Shown here: positions 35,342 through 46,383 of the stretch, one piece after another | How the letters are laid out: the number at the start of each line of letters is the position of its first letter | Position numbering within the stretch: the stretch's first letter is position 1 | Assembly (NCBI GenBank): GCA_028532985.1 | Contig: JANCIK010000002.1 | Location: 1,736,001 to 1,800,000, forward strand | Reading direction: 5' to 3' | DNA length: 64,000 nt | Source: Stropharia rugosoannulata | Lineage: Eukaryota; Basidiomycota; Agaricomycetes; Agaricales; Strophariaceae | The notes under the pieces: generated by a model | What the model was told of the DNA's origin: nothing | The model's input: the letters and a program-made list of their open reading frames with translations, nothing else | Databases searched by the model: none | Position numbers and translations under genes: made by a program

Positions 35342-38300
35342 ATGGCCGCTGCCATTGACCCTCGCTATGCTAAACACTCCCAGTACCAGTTTCCCCTTTC
35401 CCCTCCCAGCTCTGGTAACGTCACCGCACATTCTTCTCCCCGTCTTTCCCCAACCCACATCCCTCATTCGCCAGAGGTCGACGACTTTTTCCGCCCGCCG
35501 TCTTTCCGCCAGTCGCAGTCGCTCACCTCCGTCCGTTCGGGCAAGCAACGAGCGCTCTCCAATACTTCGGACTCGGATGGTTACAATACTGAGAAGACAT
35601 CCACTCGTAGGTCCCGCAAAACGATGTCCAGGGCACTCACTCTCCCATCTGGCTCAATGCCGACGCATACAAGTCCCCCATCCCTTTCGCCGCTTAAGGC
35701 GCCGCGCCCTGTCCCCCGTAAATCAAGCATATCTAGCTTTGATTCTGCCTCATCGTCGTCGTCTACTCCCAGTGATACAAAATCGCCGCCTGCGCATTCT
35801 TCTTCTGGCATGGGTAGAAAGGTCGCTGCTAGTCTCCAACTATTCAAGGAAACGTCTGGCCCCCCTGATGAGCTAGCCACTCGTGAGGCGTCATCGAATC
35901 GCATTGAAACGCCAGGAGTCCGCAAAGTGGAGTCTTTTCATGAAGTGGAAGACGTCGCGGAAGCCTTCGAATTCGTCAAGCGCTCCGACTGGCCGGACCG
36001 CGAGAGCGCCGCTGTCAGACGCGACAGGAGTATGACCACATTAGAGCGCGTCAGAACGAGGGAAAGCGCCAGTAACGAACAGCAACCTCCAGACAGGACG
36101 TTTTCCCTTCGAGAGGCATCCATGCCTGATGTGGCACAGTGGCGACGGGACATCGTTCTGAGTCGGGGTAGAAGACGTGAACGCGCTACGGACGATATTG
36201 CTGGCGAAACAGATTTGCGCTCTGAAATCCCATTGCCTACTATTAATAACTTCAACGAATCATCGCCCATATACATTCGTCCATGCTCACGTGCGTATCC
36301 CCCTTCGCCTTCGCCGTCGCGTTCACCAACTAGCCGTATATCATTGCCTCTACATATTCCAGAACCACCTTGTCCTGAACCTGTTTTGTCTACAATACCT
36401 TCCGTAACTATTTCCCCCCGCCATTCTCGATCGCCTACCCCTGTTCGTGCTGCACAACCTCTAGGAGTATACTCTGCACCTGTATCTCCTCATGAGCAAT
36501 TATCGCCGTGGTCCACAGATGATGAATCTAATTGGGAGACTGCCTCAGGGACTTCAGCAGTAGCCTCTAATGCGTCAACTTATGGGTACACCGATACGGA
36601 AGATCATCATCTCTCCTCATTAGTTACGCATCGTCCGTCCAAGGAGCCTAGCCAGCAAGCTAACCTCCTTACCTTGAACGACGGTGAAATGCTGAACAAA
36701 GTTCCGCTCAAGCCTCTGGATGACGAGACTCTCGCTCTTGACATTAACATATCAGAAGATCGCCTTCCGCATATCCCTCTCCGCCCTTTTCGAAACCAAG
36801 TCGGCGGCCATAGCGCTATTTACAAATTTACTAAACAAGCTGTTTGCAAGGTTCGAAAGCATTTCAAAAGTTTCTATTACTACGCTGATTTCCTAGAATT
36901 CTTTTCCTATATTATTAGCCACTTGTCTCTCGGGAGAATTTATTCTACGAATCCGTGGAGCGTGAAGCTCCCCCTCTTCTTGGGTTTATACCACGATATC
37001 TAGGCGTAATGCTGGTTAGCTATCGGAGAGTAGCGAAGCCACCTCATACGGAGCATCTCAATACGACGAATTCGAAAGGTCAAATTAGGCATTCTATAGA
37101 TGTTTCTAGCCCAGATACACTCGAGACCTCGCATTCCGAAGGTGCCTCCACTCATTTAGTGGATGGGCCCGTTTTTGAAGAATCGGGACTCACAGATACT
37201 GACGAAGCTGAGATGCCTGAAGTCGCTCTAGACCGCAATAGGCATATTATTCCTGAATGGATGCTTCGCGGAGGCAGGAATCGATCCCTCTCTTACTCTA
37301 CTGCAACGGGTTCGTCGTTTATTGCTCACAGGCAGCTACAGTCTCACCGTTTCTCGCGAGGAACAGCATCCAGTCCAGACCTTGCAACGGCGACACCTAC
37401 GCGCCCCCCTCCCACAGAATACGCAGTAATTCGTCCAAGCCCTTTATCGAGTTATTCACCTTTCGGAACAACAGTGGATGTTGATGCTCCTACTCCAGTC
37501 AATTCTCCGAACCATGTCTCACATGCCTTTCCATACTCTCTGGTTGAACGGGCCGCTTCGTCTGAACGTGCGCCCGGAGAGACATTGTCCTTAGAGGACG
37601 GTACGCCTTCCCGGCCCACCATGCGTCCGTTCAATTCAGAAGGTATAATTCCCGGATCGAATTGGTTCGGAGGTACGGGATCGACCATGGTCAATACAAA
37701 GTTGAAAGACCACGTCTTTAGTACGGTTCTAAGGAGGTTCAGGAAACGCATCGGGCATCAATCTACCGACTATTCGCGTACAGAGGACGAGGGTGACGTT
37801 GCAGACGCTGAGACGGATATCCTGCACAGTTCGCGTCATCGAAGGAAACTTTTTCGACATTCAGGCAGGGCTAGTTTACCACATTTGGAGCACACCAGTC
37901 CCCTTCGTCGAGTTCGCAGTACATCTACGCTACGCAGTCCGGAAAAGCGGTCTTTCCTCGCTGAAGGATTACAGAAACTGCCCATCACGAAGGATCCGGT
38001 TGATCCCATTTGTGATACCTGTCCCGTGAGATCATCTACCAATATGACCTCGGGAAGAAGCCGCTCAAGGTCTCTGGATATGGAAAGGACGCCTGTCCCC
38101 CCACGAATGCCATCGGAAAAGACTATTACTCAATTGGAAACGGAGTCTCCTGTTACGCGTCAGAATCACTTCATCTTGATGGAGGACCTGACAGGAAGGT
38201 TAAAGCATCCCTGTGTCATTGACCTCAAAATGGGGACTCGGCAGTATGGTATTGATGCCACACCCGCGAAAAAGAAGAGTCAGCGCAAGAAGTGTGATCG

Positions 38301-39207
38301 CACCACGAGCAGGAGTCTGGGAATTCGTGTTTGTGGCATGCAGGTCAGTTGATTCGGTTGGATTGAACGCATCTACAACTAAGTTGTGTGTCCTTGCTAG
38401 GTTTGGAACAATGTAACAGAATCCTACATTACTCAAGACAAATATAACGGGCGGGACGTTCGACCGGAGGAATTTGATTCCGTTTTGAAATCCTTCCTTT
38501 TCGATGGCGAATGTCTGTTGGCATACCAAATCCCCGTTTTGTTACAAAAGCTCTATGCTCTAGCGCACATTATCTATCGACTCAAGGGCTACCGTTTTTA
38601 TGGGTGTAGCGTTCTCCTCATCTACGATGGCGACAAAGAATCACAGGAAGCTTTCCGATCTTCTGTACTCGAACATCCATCGTCGAGAAGTAAGCGTGGC
38701 GAGTCTTTAGAGCGCCGTTCTCAGTCTCAAAGCCATGAGAAGGCGCCTCTTCGGCGGTCCCACAGTGAGGACCTCCTCGTTGGCTCCTTGGCGAAGCGGT
38801 CAAGCGGTCGTCGCAAACGAGGCGAAATCAATGTTCGAATCGTTGATTTTGCTCATACAACTACAGGTCGCGATTGGCTTCCTTATTCAGAGGCAAGTGC
38901 ACGTCAGCGACCTCACGAGGTATTTTCAAGCTCGAAAGGCTATCAAGCAGAACTGGATCCGGAAAGTGGGCTTATATACGCGCGGTTTCCGCCTCATTAT
39001 CCTGAACAGCCTGATCGTGGTTTCTTATTGGGCCTGAAAAATTTGTGCGCCTCACTCGAGAAAGTTTGGAACGAGGAACGCATTCGTCTAATGAAGGTCG
39101 GTCGGGACGATCCCTCCGTGACCCAGTTACCTCCTCTCTCTCCCGATGGCAAGGAGATCTTCGACGAAATCTTCGATGATGAAGATTCAGGTATGATCTC
39201 CACATAA
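35342..39207 (+). CDS. KCS1: Inositol hexakisphosphate kinase, Kcs1-like
   Basis: Makes inositol pyrophosphate (5-InsP7) from InsP6, a signal for phosphate status, vacuole function and morphology. The model has three exons (introns 36851-36918 and 38344-38400) and 1,246 residues. Residues 1 to about 490 are Ser/Pro-rich and disordered. The catalytic core begins [27 protein letters not shown], a lysine-bearing ATP-site strand, and [29 protein letters not shown], is interrupted by a 350-residue Ser-rich insert, then resumes at [16 protein letters not shown] with the PxxxDxKxG kinase signature [18 protein letters not shown]-like helix, [19 protein letters not shown] (metal-binding Asp) and [12 protein letters not shown] prefer the start [12 protein letters not shown] to the in-frame ATG at 35291. 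Confidence 0.93.
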
Positions 39208-39657
39208 TTGTAAACATATTGCGCATGTATGGGGTCGATATTTCCCTGTAATGATACCATTTTATAGGCTGTTTGTTTTACCCTCATCATAATTATCCTT
39301 TTAGTCATAATTTATAACGCTCATTTTTCTAAACGCCATGAATCCTACATCATCATTTACATTCATACAGAAATAGAATCGCACTTCCTGCACTGTTCTT
39401 AGCATAATCCGCGATTTTCCGTTGCATGGACTGCCTGCCAAATGAGTAAGTATGAAGCGACCTTATCACTAGTGGCACTGGGCGCAGTTTGAAAACCTCA
39501 ACTTGCGGAGTTTGCCGGCAAGAGTAATCTCCTTTTTTGATAATACAGTTTCCTTTTGTGAGTGTGTTGATCTTTGACGTCACGTCATCGTTGAATTTCA
39601 TAGCATCAACATCAACGCCAGCCCTTCAGTTCCCCTTGCCTTGCCCCTGCCAGTTTT
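39208..39657. other. Intergenic between KCS1 and the HEI10-like gene
   Basis: No supported frame except short minus-strand ones (39353-39601, 39598-39795), which run antisense to the next gene's start and give no family match. Confidence 0.4.
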
Positions 39658-41528
39658 ATGGACTCGGATCTTAAGTGCAATCGCCTGACATGCCACAAAG
39701 CACTCTTGGATAAGGCCGTCGTTGTAAGTGCGGCCTCCATTGAAGTTGTGGCATACATGGTTAACAATTGATACGTATTTTCTCTTCAAAGACAACTTGT
39801 AAAGTCATTCTGTACTTATACCAAGATTCTACCCTAACATGATACTCTAGGCTCTCATATCTTCTGCAGTGAGGACCACACAAGTTTTGTCTACTACCTA
39901 TCACGAAACCTCACGACAAACGCCTCTATTAGTTGACTGCGCAAATGAGCTCTTCAACTCTGCCAGACTTTGTCCTGGTAAGACCAGCACCACCCTTGAC
40001 GCTCATCGCTTGCTAATATATATATACGTGCAGCTTGTGAAACCAATTTGACCGAGCCGTAAAGTCTTGTTTATCAAGTTTTCTCATCGGCGCGATAGCT
40101 AATTTCTATACGGGATTGAGAGATGACGTCGTGGTGCGTAAATATCTCTTCTGACGCAAGCTGTTTCTAATATCCTCTATAGGTCTGCTCACTGCAACCA
40201 ACGAACGATTATAAGACGGTGCGTTTTGGGCGCATATAAGCATTTATATCCCTGGAAGCTCGCCTACCCAGTTAAATACAGTCGGTTTTATCTGGTTTAT
40301 CCCCTTCAATCATCTTGGAGATATGCAGTCGGTTCGTGATCTTCAGCTTTACGCTGGTCTCCCGTAATACTAGGTCAATTATTCTAGAGCGATATCATTC
40401 TGGCAATATCAAATACATCAAGAAAAGTGCTCTAACCGTGTATCTGTATAGAAACGAAGAGTATTGCTAATAAACGCGCGACTAGCACTTTTCAGCACGC
40501 AGTGGTCCGGAATCTGAATGATAAAAATGCGCAACTTCAGAAACAGCTGGATAATGTGGTCAGAGAAGGTCAGTGCTATCATGGGGCTATAAACCGGAAA
40601 GACAATGTCATTTTATTGAATAGCCAACGGAGAAATCAATCTGCTCAACATCAAAAGGGAAGGTAAAGAAGGCGGCCCCAGCGAAGGCATTGTGCAAATC
40701 TAATCCCGTGCCCTTTGTAGAATTAGAGCGAGACCTGGAGCTGGAACGTAGGAAAGTCAGGGAACTACAAGATGGGTCAAGAGAGCGAGATAAAGAATAC
40801 GCCAAACTGAAGGTATGTGCCAATTAAAATCAGATGCCATTAGGCTAAATAGGTAAATTACTGCACCTTTTGTAGGCTCATTTTGACAAACTCAAAAGGA
40901 AAGCACTTTTTGGAGGATCTAACAATGAACACGTTACGGGCGCAGGCGTAAGCTCGGCTATTCCAAATCAATACGAAGATCTTCGAATGAGATCGGGTAA
41001 GAATCATCTTGGAAACCAAGGTAGCAATGGCAACTTGAATGCCATAATTGGAGGGATGGAGGCAAATGGGGTGCGCATTCTCCGTGGACTTTTTTAAACA
41101 AGGAAAATGTGATATTCATGTATATTTTATATTTAGGTTCAAAGGACACCACTCAGTGCTCGGACTAACGGGGGCGGCGCATTTGGTATGACCAATCCCG
41201 CAAATCATTCAAGAAACGTTCCCCACCGTCTACCCTTTCCAAACTATGCCAATGCTCAAGATCGTTCGTTTATGTCGACTTCTGATCGGTCAGCTAGTGC
41301 CACTAATGAAGTTGAAGCTATGTTGCTCGGACCTCCAGCGACTAGGAACTCTATACAGCATGGCTGGCAGATACCGCATCAGCCTCAGAGCAGTCGCCCT
41401 GTCACAAGGAGTGTGTCTTTCCTATAGAACTGACCCCGATTGCTACTAACTGTCTACCATAAGTTTTTGGCAACACAGATAATAATCCGCGTTCATCCAG
41501 AGGATTTCGCCCTGTTGTCGGCAGGTAA
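39658..41528 (+). CDS. HEI10/CCNB1IP1-like RING E3 ligase, meiotic crossover factor
   Basis: HEI10 proteins (Zip3/HEI10 group) mark crossover sites on meiotic chromosomes. Joined from 15 exons by frame and conservation: 39658-39723, 39792-39798, 39851-39868, 39933-39977, 40034-40058, 40121-40133, 40183-40218, 40282-40331, 40388-40426, 40486-40568, 40624-40662, 40721-40812, 40876-41070, 41137-41410, 41464-41528; the sum, 1,047 nt, codes for 348 residues. The RING is KCNRLTCHKAL, TTCSHIFCIDC, LCPACETNL (C3HC4 spacing). Then comes PDDVVVCSLQPTNDYKTSVLSGL and a coiled coil from RNLNDKNAQLQKQLDNVVRE through LERDLELERRKVREL. The C-terminus is Ser/Asn-rich and ends RGFRPVVGR. Exons 2 (7 nt), 3 (18 nt) and 6 (13 nt) supply RING or linker residues that the family requires, so they are supported by homology, not just by splice motifs. 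Confidence 0.85.
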
Positions 41529-41741
41529 GGTGACATTAGGTCGTCATGAGCTACATATTAGGGCCTCTGGTTGTATGGCTATAACTCGGTATAGTTGGTT
41601 TCCAAATGCATATTATGTACGTACTGACAAAAAGGGTCCAATCCGATGCAAGAGTAAAAGCAATACTGCAAAAAATGTACATGGTAATAGAAAACGAAAG
41701 CAGTTGATGATTATAACTATAGAACAAATTAAGTGAAATAT

Positions 41742-44700
41742 CTAAAAACGTTGAATGGTACCCATCCGTTCATCCTCAAGATACTGACCAATGGCAAGCA
41801 TGTCCTGGCCAGCATGTCGCAAGTATCCAGCAAGAATTTCACGATCAGCCTGCGGGAGTAGCGCGTGAAGCTTGTCTACCTGCTGGGAGAATTCCGACTT
41901 CACCGGAATAGCCTCTGACGAGAGATTGAATAGTGACGGACGGCGGTTTAAATCTTCGTTACCAGACTTCTGAGACGACGACAAAGCCGAACCCGACGCC
42001 ATGAAAGTCTGCGAGCGCTGCGGTCGATTCGGCGGAGCACGCGGCCCACCTGGCACAGTTGGCAGATTAGGGTTGTTGCTAATCCTATGGAAGCTGGTAT
42101 GACTGTGCTTTGAGCTCGCGCGGCCTACCATGCCCACAGAAACGGGGATAGGATTCGAGATGGTGGGTAGATATTTGTCCTTGCGCGCGCCCGTAGTTAT
42201 GCTGGCTTTGCGCCCAAGGGACGCGAAGAAGCCGCCCTTGATAGACGGCGTGGGTCCTAATGAGCGGATCGACGAAGTGGGCGTGGCACTGCTCGCGGTG
42301 GATTGCGAACGCGTCGGCGGGCGGCTGTGCACCGGCGGATTCATAGCGAGCGAGGGGTACGGCAGGGGCGGCATGCCCGGGGGCGTGAAGTCCCGGTACG
42401 CGCCCTGCAGGAGGTCGGTGGCGACAGTGGCGTCGTTCCGGATGGGGAACGTGGCATCAGAAATCATGGATGAGCGTGAAGTCTGGCGCGGCTGTGGCGT
42501 GAAGGGCCTCGTCGACGGCCCGCGCTGGGCGTGTATACTGGAGCCTAATAGGACATGCAATCAGCGTGCCGACATACAACATGCAAGGAAACCATATATA
42601 CCTCGTGAACGGGACTCTTCTAACCAGTCCATCAGCCCGCAATCGTGTACATATAATTCGTTAATTTTAGCAGCATATATGGCACATCTTTGGAGAGTCG
42701 TGTGCTGCCCGTGGACTTCGTGGCAAAAAAGAGCGGAGGGGTTGGATGACCTAATTTTTTTGAAAGCGGGCGGAGAGTATAGTGCAATAGAAGGTGACGG
42801 TGTCCTGGAAGACGATGTGTACCGTGTACTGGAAGAAGAAAGACGTTTCCCGGACCTCGATGACAGTGATGAAGACCTCGGAAGAGTGCTTGAGAAGCGC
42901 TTCAAGTTGTTCGTAAAACTTGTGCGCAAGCTCTTTGGAGGAGGACTTGGCGCATCCGACACGCTACTGTCTAATGGTGGAGATAGGGAGCGGTCTATCT
43001 CGTGGCGCTCATCCAGAGACGTACTGCGCCGACCTTCCTGCTGCGCATCTGGATTTTCTTGCAGCCATTTGTCAAACTTTGAGCTACTAAACGGTTCCAT
43101 GGGTGACGGTTGAGTTTGAGGTTCTATAACTGTCACAGCAACAGCTTCGTCAGAATCGTTTGAAGATACTGCAATGGCTACTTTATCTTTGGCAACAAGG
43201 ACGCTTGAAGTGTCGGACGATGTCGATGTGGACAATGTGGCCGCTTCTCTGCGGTGAACTGACGGCGTCCTCGAGAGTTCCTGCTCACTACATTAACTGA
43301 TAAGTATCACTATGCAGAGAGTAATGACATCTCATAAGGTACTTACTCATTCGTCTCGTCAGATGTAGCACGTCTTCCGCTGCCTGCGTTCTGCCGGGAC
43401 TCCTTATCTTCCTTCAGGCCTGAAAGCGTGGTAGATGACGAAGGTAATTTCTTGGACGACAACACTGCGTCCACAGAAGGTGGTAATTGAAGGGCCTGCT
43501 TAACCGCTTCCATGTCTGCTCGTATCCGGGAAGCCGTCGGAGTGGCTGTTGGAGAATGCAGTCGAGGTGGACGAGGAGGTGGCGGGGTGTGGATATCTAT
43601 GTTGAACATTGCTCGAGGCGGCGGTGGTAATGGCCCTGCTGTTGCGTGCACACCTACCGGTACGGCGGTTAAGTATGTGATGATCCCAACACGCAGCACA
43701 GTTACTTACCTGGCTCGTAGCGAAGGTACGATGAAGTGGCCGAGTGAAACGAACTCACAGGATTGCTGGCAGTGCTGTGCGCTGAAGGGCTGTCTGATCT
43801 CCATGATGGCGTGGAATGCGATACCCTCGAAGGCAGGCTGTCCAATTTTATAACGACAGGTCCCGCGACAGGCATATCGATCTGTTTCCCTTCCCCGATG
43901 GAGGGTGTCATGACCGGAACAGGACTCATAATCTGCTGGCTCGTCATGGCTCTGTCAGAAGGCGAGTTGGCCTGCGCAAGATAAGGCTGCTTCACGGGGG
44001 AAGGAGTCCGTGAGGCGGTTGTGCGTCGAAAGGCATCCGAAACGGAGTAGGCAGCCGTATTCTTGTTCTCTTCTTTTGTATTTCGGGCGTTGTTTGGAGA
44101 CAAAAATGGCGCCGTGTTAGTCCGGTGGGTGCCTTGCATCTCACCCACGCTGCCCGTATCACGAGGTGGTACATTAGGCCGCTCGGCTGGATTTTCAGAA
44201 GCTGAGCGATGATGTCCTGGTGTGTTGAGATGATGGTTTCTATAATCAGCAGTAACTGGGGCTGTTGATGGAGGGGTAAAGTGGGAATAGGATCTTACTG
44301 AGGCGTCGGGAGGGCCGACAAGGGCAAGTCCAGTGAGGTTACTGGCAGCAGCACGCCGGGAGTGTATGGAGTTGCTTGAAGACACGGTGTCCGAGATAGA
44401 CGTCGAGTTGCGTGGTGTTTCGATGACAGAATCCATTTGAACTATGGCTATCCGGCGCTTGTCACCACCACCTGCAGATGCCGTGCCTGACCTTCTCTTC
44501 ACAGGCATAGAAATGTCCGAAGAGACTGCACGAACATCGGGCACCTCAGAGTCATCAGAGTAGTCGGATGAAGACGAGGAAGCGGATGCTTTTTTGGCAT
44601 GTGTATGTGAGGGATGGGTTGAATGAGATTTCTCCGCGCCTTGTGGGCGGGAATGTGAGTAGTCCCGGCCTTCGTTGGCAATGGAAGACGAGTAGTAGGA

Positions 44701-44903
44701 GAGTAAATTGTCGGACGTGTTTTCCCTAGCAAGCTTCGGACGCGTAGGAACGGCGTCACCTACGAAGGCAAGGACATATGAAAGGCGTTTTATGGGGCTT
44801 TTCATGGCGGATTCATTGGAAAGGACATACCTGATGGTCGCGGGGCGGATTTATAAGGAGTCTGGTTATAGGCTGGGAAAGGAACGGATGAACTGTTGGA
44901 CAT
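41742..44903 (-). CDS. Large Ser/Pro-rich protein with CUE-like C-terminus, function unknown
   Basis: I do not recognise the gene as a whole. Starting at MSNSSSVPFPAYNQTPYK, five exons joined by GT-AG introns read continuously for about 970 residues to QYLEDERMGTIQRF. Nearly all of it is low-complexity Ser/Thr/Pro with SP and TP sites, suggesting heavy phosphorylation. The last 45 residues, FSQQVDKLHALLPQADREIL then AGYLRHAGQDMLAIGQYLEDE, have the three-helix spacing and LP/AI signature of CUE or UBA ubiquitin-binding folds. Two short segments (HEIDRSLSPP, FDKWLQENPDAQQEG) may be docking motifs. An antisense frame of 327 codons in the middle reflects the codon composition, not a second gene. 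Confidence 0.75.
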
Positions 44904-45577
44904 GAGTGAAGGCCAGTCGTCGATGGCCTGTCCTCGTCCCCGTCACTCGGCTTTCCCCGCCCCATCAATCTGTCTTCAAACACCAATTTCCCTGTCTCGT
45001 TCCTTAATCAGCCTGCACTTTCGGCCTTACTGACAGTTACTGACCCATTCCAGCGTAATTCCATCGGCTAGCAAGCTCCAAGTGCAGCATTCAAACAAGG
45101 CACCTTGCGAGACAAGCATTGTTCACACCTAGTGCGATGTATGCCGCGCATACATCTGTAGCCAGGTTGTCATACAATCTCTGTAATGGTACGGTTACTT
45201 CATTTGATATTTATGAATGTGCCTGACCATCTAACTAGAGTAAGTAACCTCGATTTGTCTCTGTTCCCAATAGAGCCCAAGCAGAGACCATCGGTATCGG
45301 TCATTCGACAGTCGGGGACCGCCGACTGAAACTATGTCGACGACACTCCGTTTCATGCGCGGATGGTCTGCGACTATTTTTGTAAATTAGACACCGTCTG
45401 CTGAAACAGCTGTGCGTCATTGTCACCCAAAATAGAATAACAGGCGGGCCGGAACCTGGGCGTGCAAATCCCTTTGACCCAAATAGCGCTTAAGAGTTAG
45501 TTTCCGCCACAAGTCAACCACAAGTCATCCTAGTCAAATCCTAGTGCTGAGCAGCTGCTTTACGCCCTTGCCCCTCC
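44904..45577. promoter_or_regulatory. Divergent intergenic region before MED18
   Basis: About 670 bases between divergent starts. A small near-repeat AAGTCAACCACAAGTCATCC lies around 45511-45530. No gene. Confidence 0.35.
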
Positions 45578-46363
45578 ATGTCATCGCATAGCTACGAAGT
45601 AGCCCTATTCGGCGAGTTCTTCTCGCAGGACCTCAAACCTATCCTCAACAGGATAACGCTCCATAGCGAGTCCTCCCAACCTTTCCAAAGCAGAGAGATT
45701 GTCTTTGAGCCCCTTGACGCCCAAGCCCAGCGCGACAGTGGCTCAGAGCCTATCATCCTACGCGCCAGGAAGGAAATCTCTGATTCTAAAGCTAAATGGT
45801 CCGTTGCCAACGAACGTCACTAGTCTTCGGCTGCACTCTAAAACTGCCATATGACATCCAAAGGGAGCTTTTTTCTTATCTGAAGCCTGAATCCGTCCGC
45901 GTGCACCCAGAAGCCACCGTTAGACCTTGGGCAACGTGTCAAGTCACTGGCGACGCTCTGAGTTTTGCAGCCGCCCTTGGATATGCGTGAGCTTCTTCCT
46001 GACAGCCTCCGGTACCGATATTAATCCACTGGAACGCAGGAGGAGGTCGCAAATATACAAGCGAGGATATGCCTTTCACAGGGGAACTTTGCTCATTCTA
46101 ATGTTCCAACAAGAACAGGTATGTCTCCTACAGTGGCATATCGATTAAGTCCGCAATTAACCTGTGTGTCATTGTTCAAGGTTGATCCTAAAACCCAGCT
46201 GCCGACTCCGGCGCATGCCGACACGCTCTGGGAGGTGGAAGTAAAGACCGCACTTCCAATCCGGAATACACAGGAAACCCCGTTAAGTACCGCAATTGAA
46301 GCGGTACTCGAGGTCCAGTTGTTAATGAAAGGGTTGTTGGACTTACGCCGACAAGATGTCTGA
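45578..46363 (+). CDS. MED18: Mediator complex subunit 18
   Basis: A head-module subunit of Mediator, the RNA polymerase II coactivator. The first exon (MSSHSYEVALFGEFFSQDL) encodes the beta strand and helix that open the Med18 barrel; after an intron at 45799-45863 (donor GTCCGT, acceptor CAAAG) come FSYLKPESVRVHPEATVRPW and TCQVTGDALSFAAALGYARR, then SQIYKRGYAFHRGTLLILMFQQEQ, the core of the family, and the C-terminal LWEVEVKTALPIRNTQETPL with a closing helix. Three introns, about 205 residues, as in other fungi. Stop codons of MED18 and BCD1 are only 20 bases apart. Confidence 0.88.
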
Positions 46364-46383
46364 GGGATATGTCAATCGTCATA

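Noticed and set aside
40427..40451. A 25-nt intron in the HEI10-like gene
   Set aside because: Too short for splicing and the wrong phase. The later acceptor at 40485 gives a normal 59-nt intron with a CTAAT branch site and the right frame.
42130..43113. Plus-strand open frame of 327 codons
   Set aside because: It lies antisense to the Ser-rich gene at 41742-44903, crosses one of its introns, and its sequence is the mirror of Ser/Pro-rich codons. No domain, start context or exon partner.
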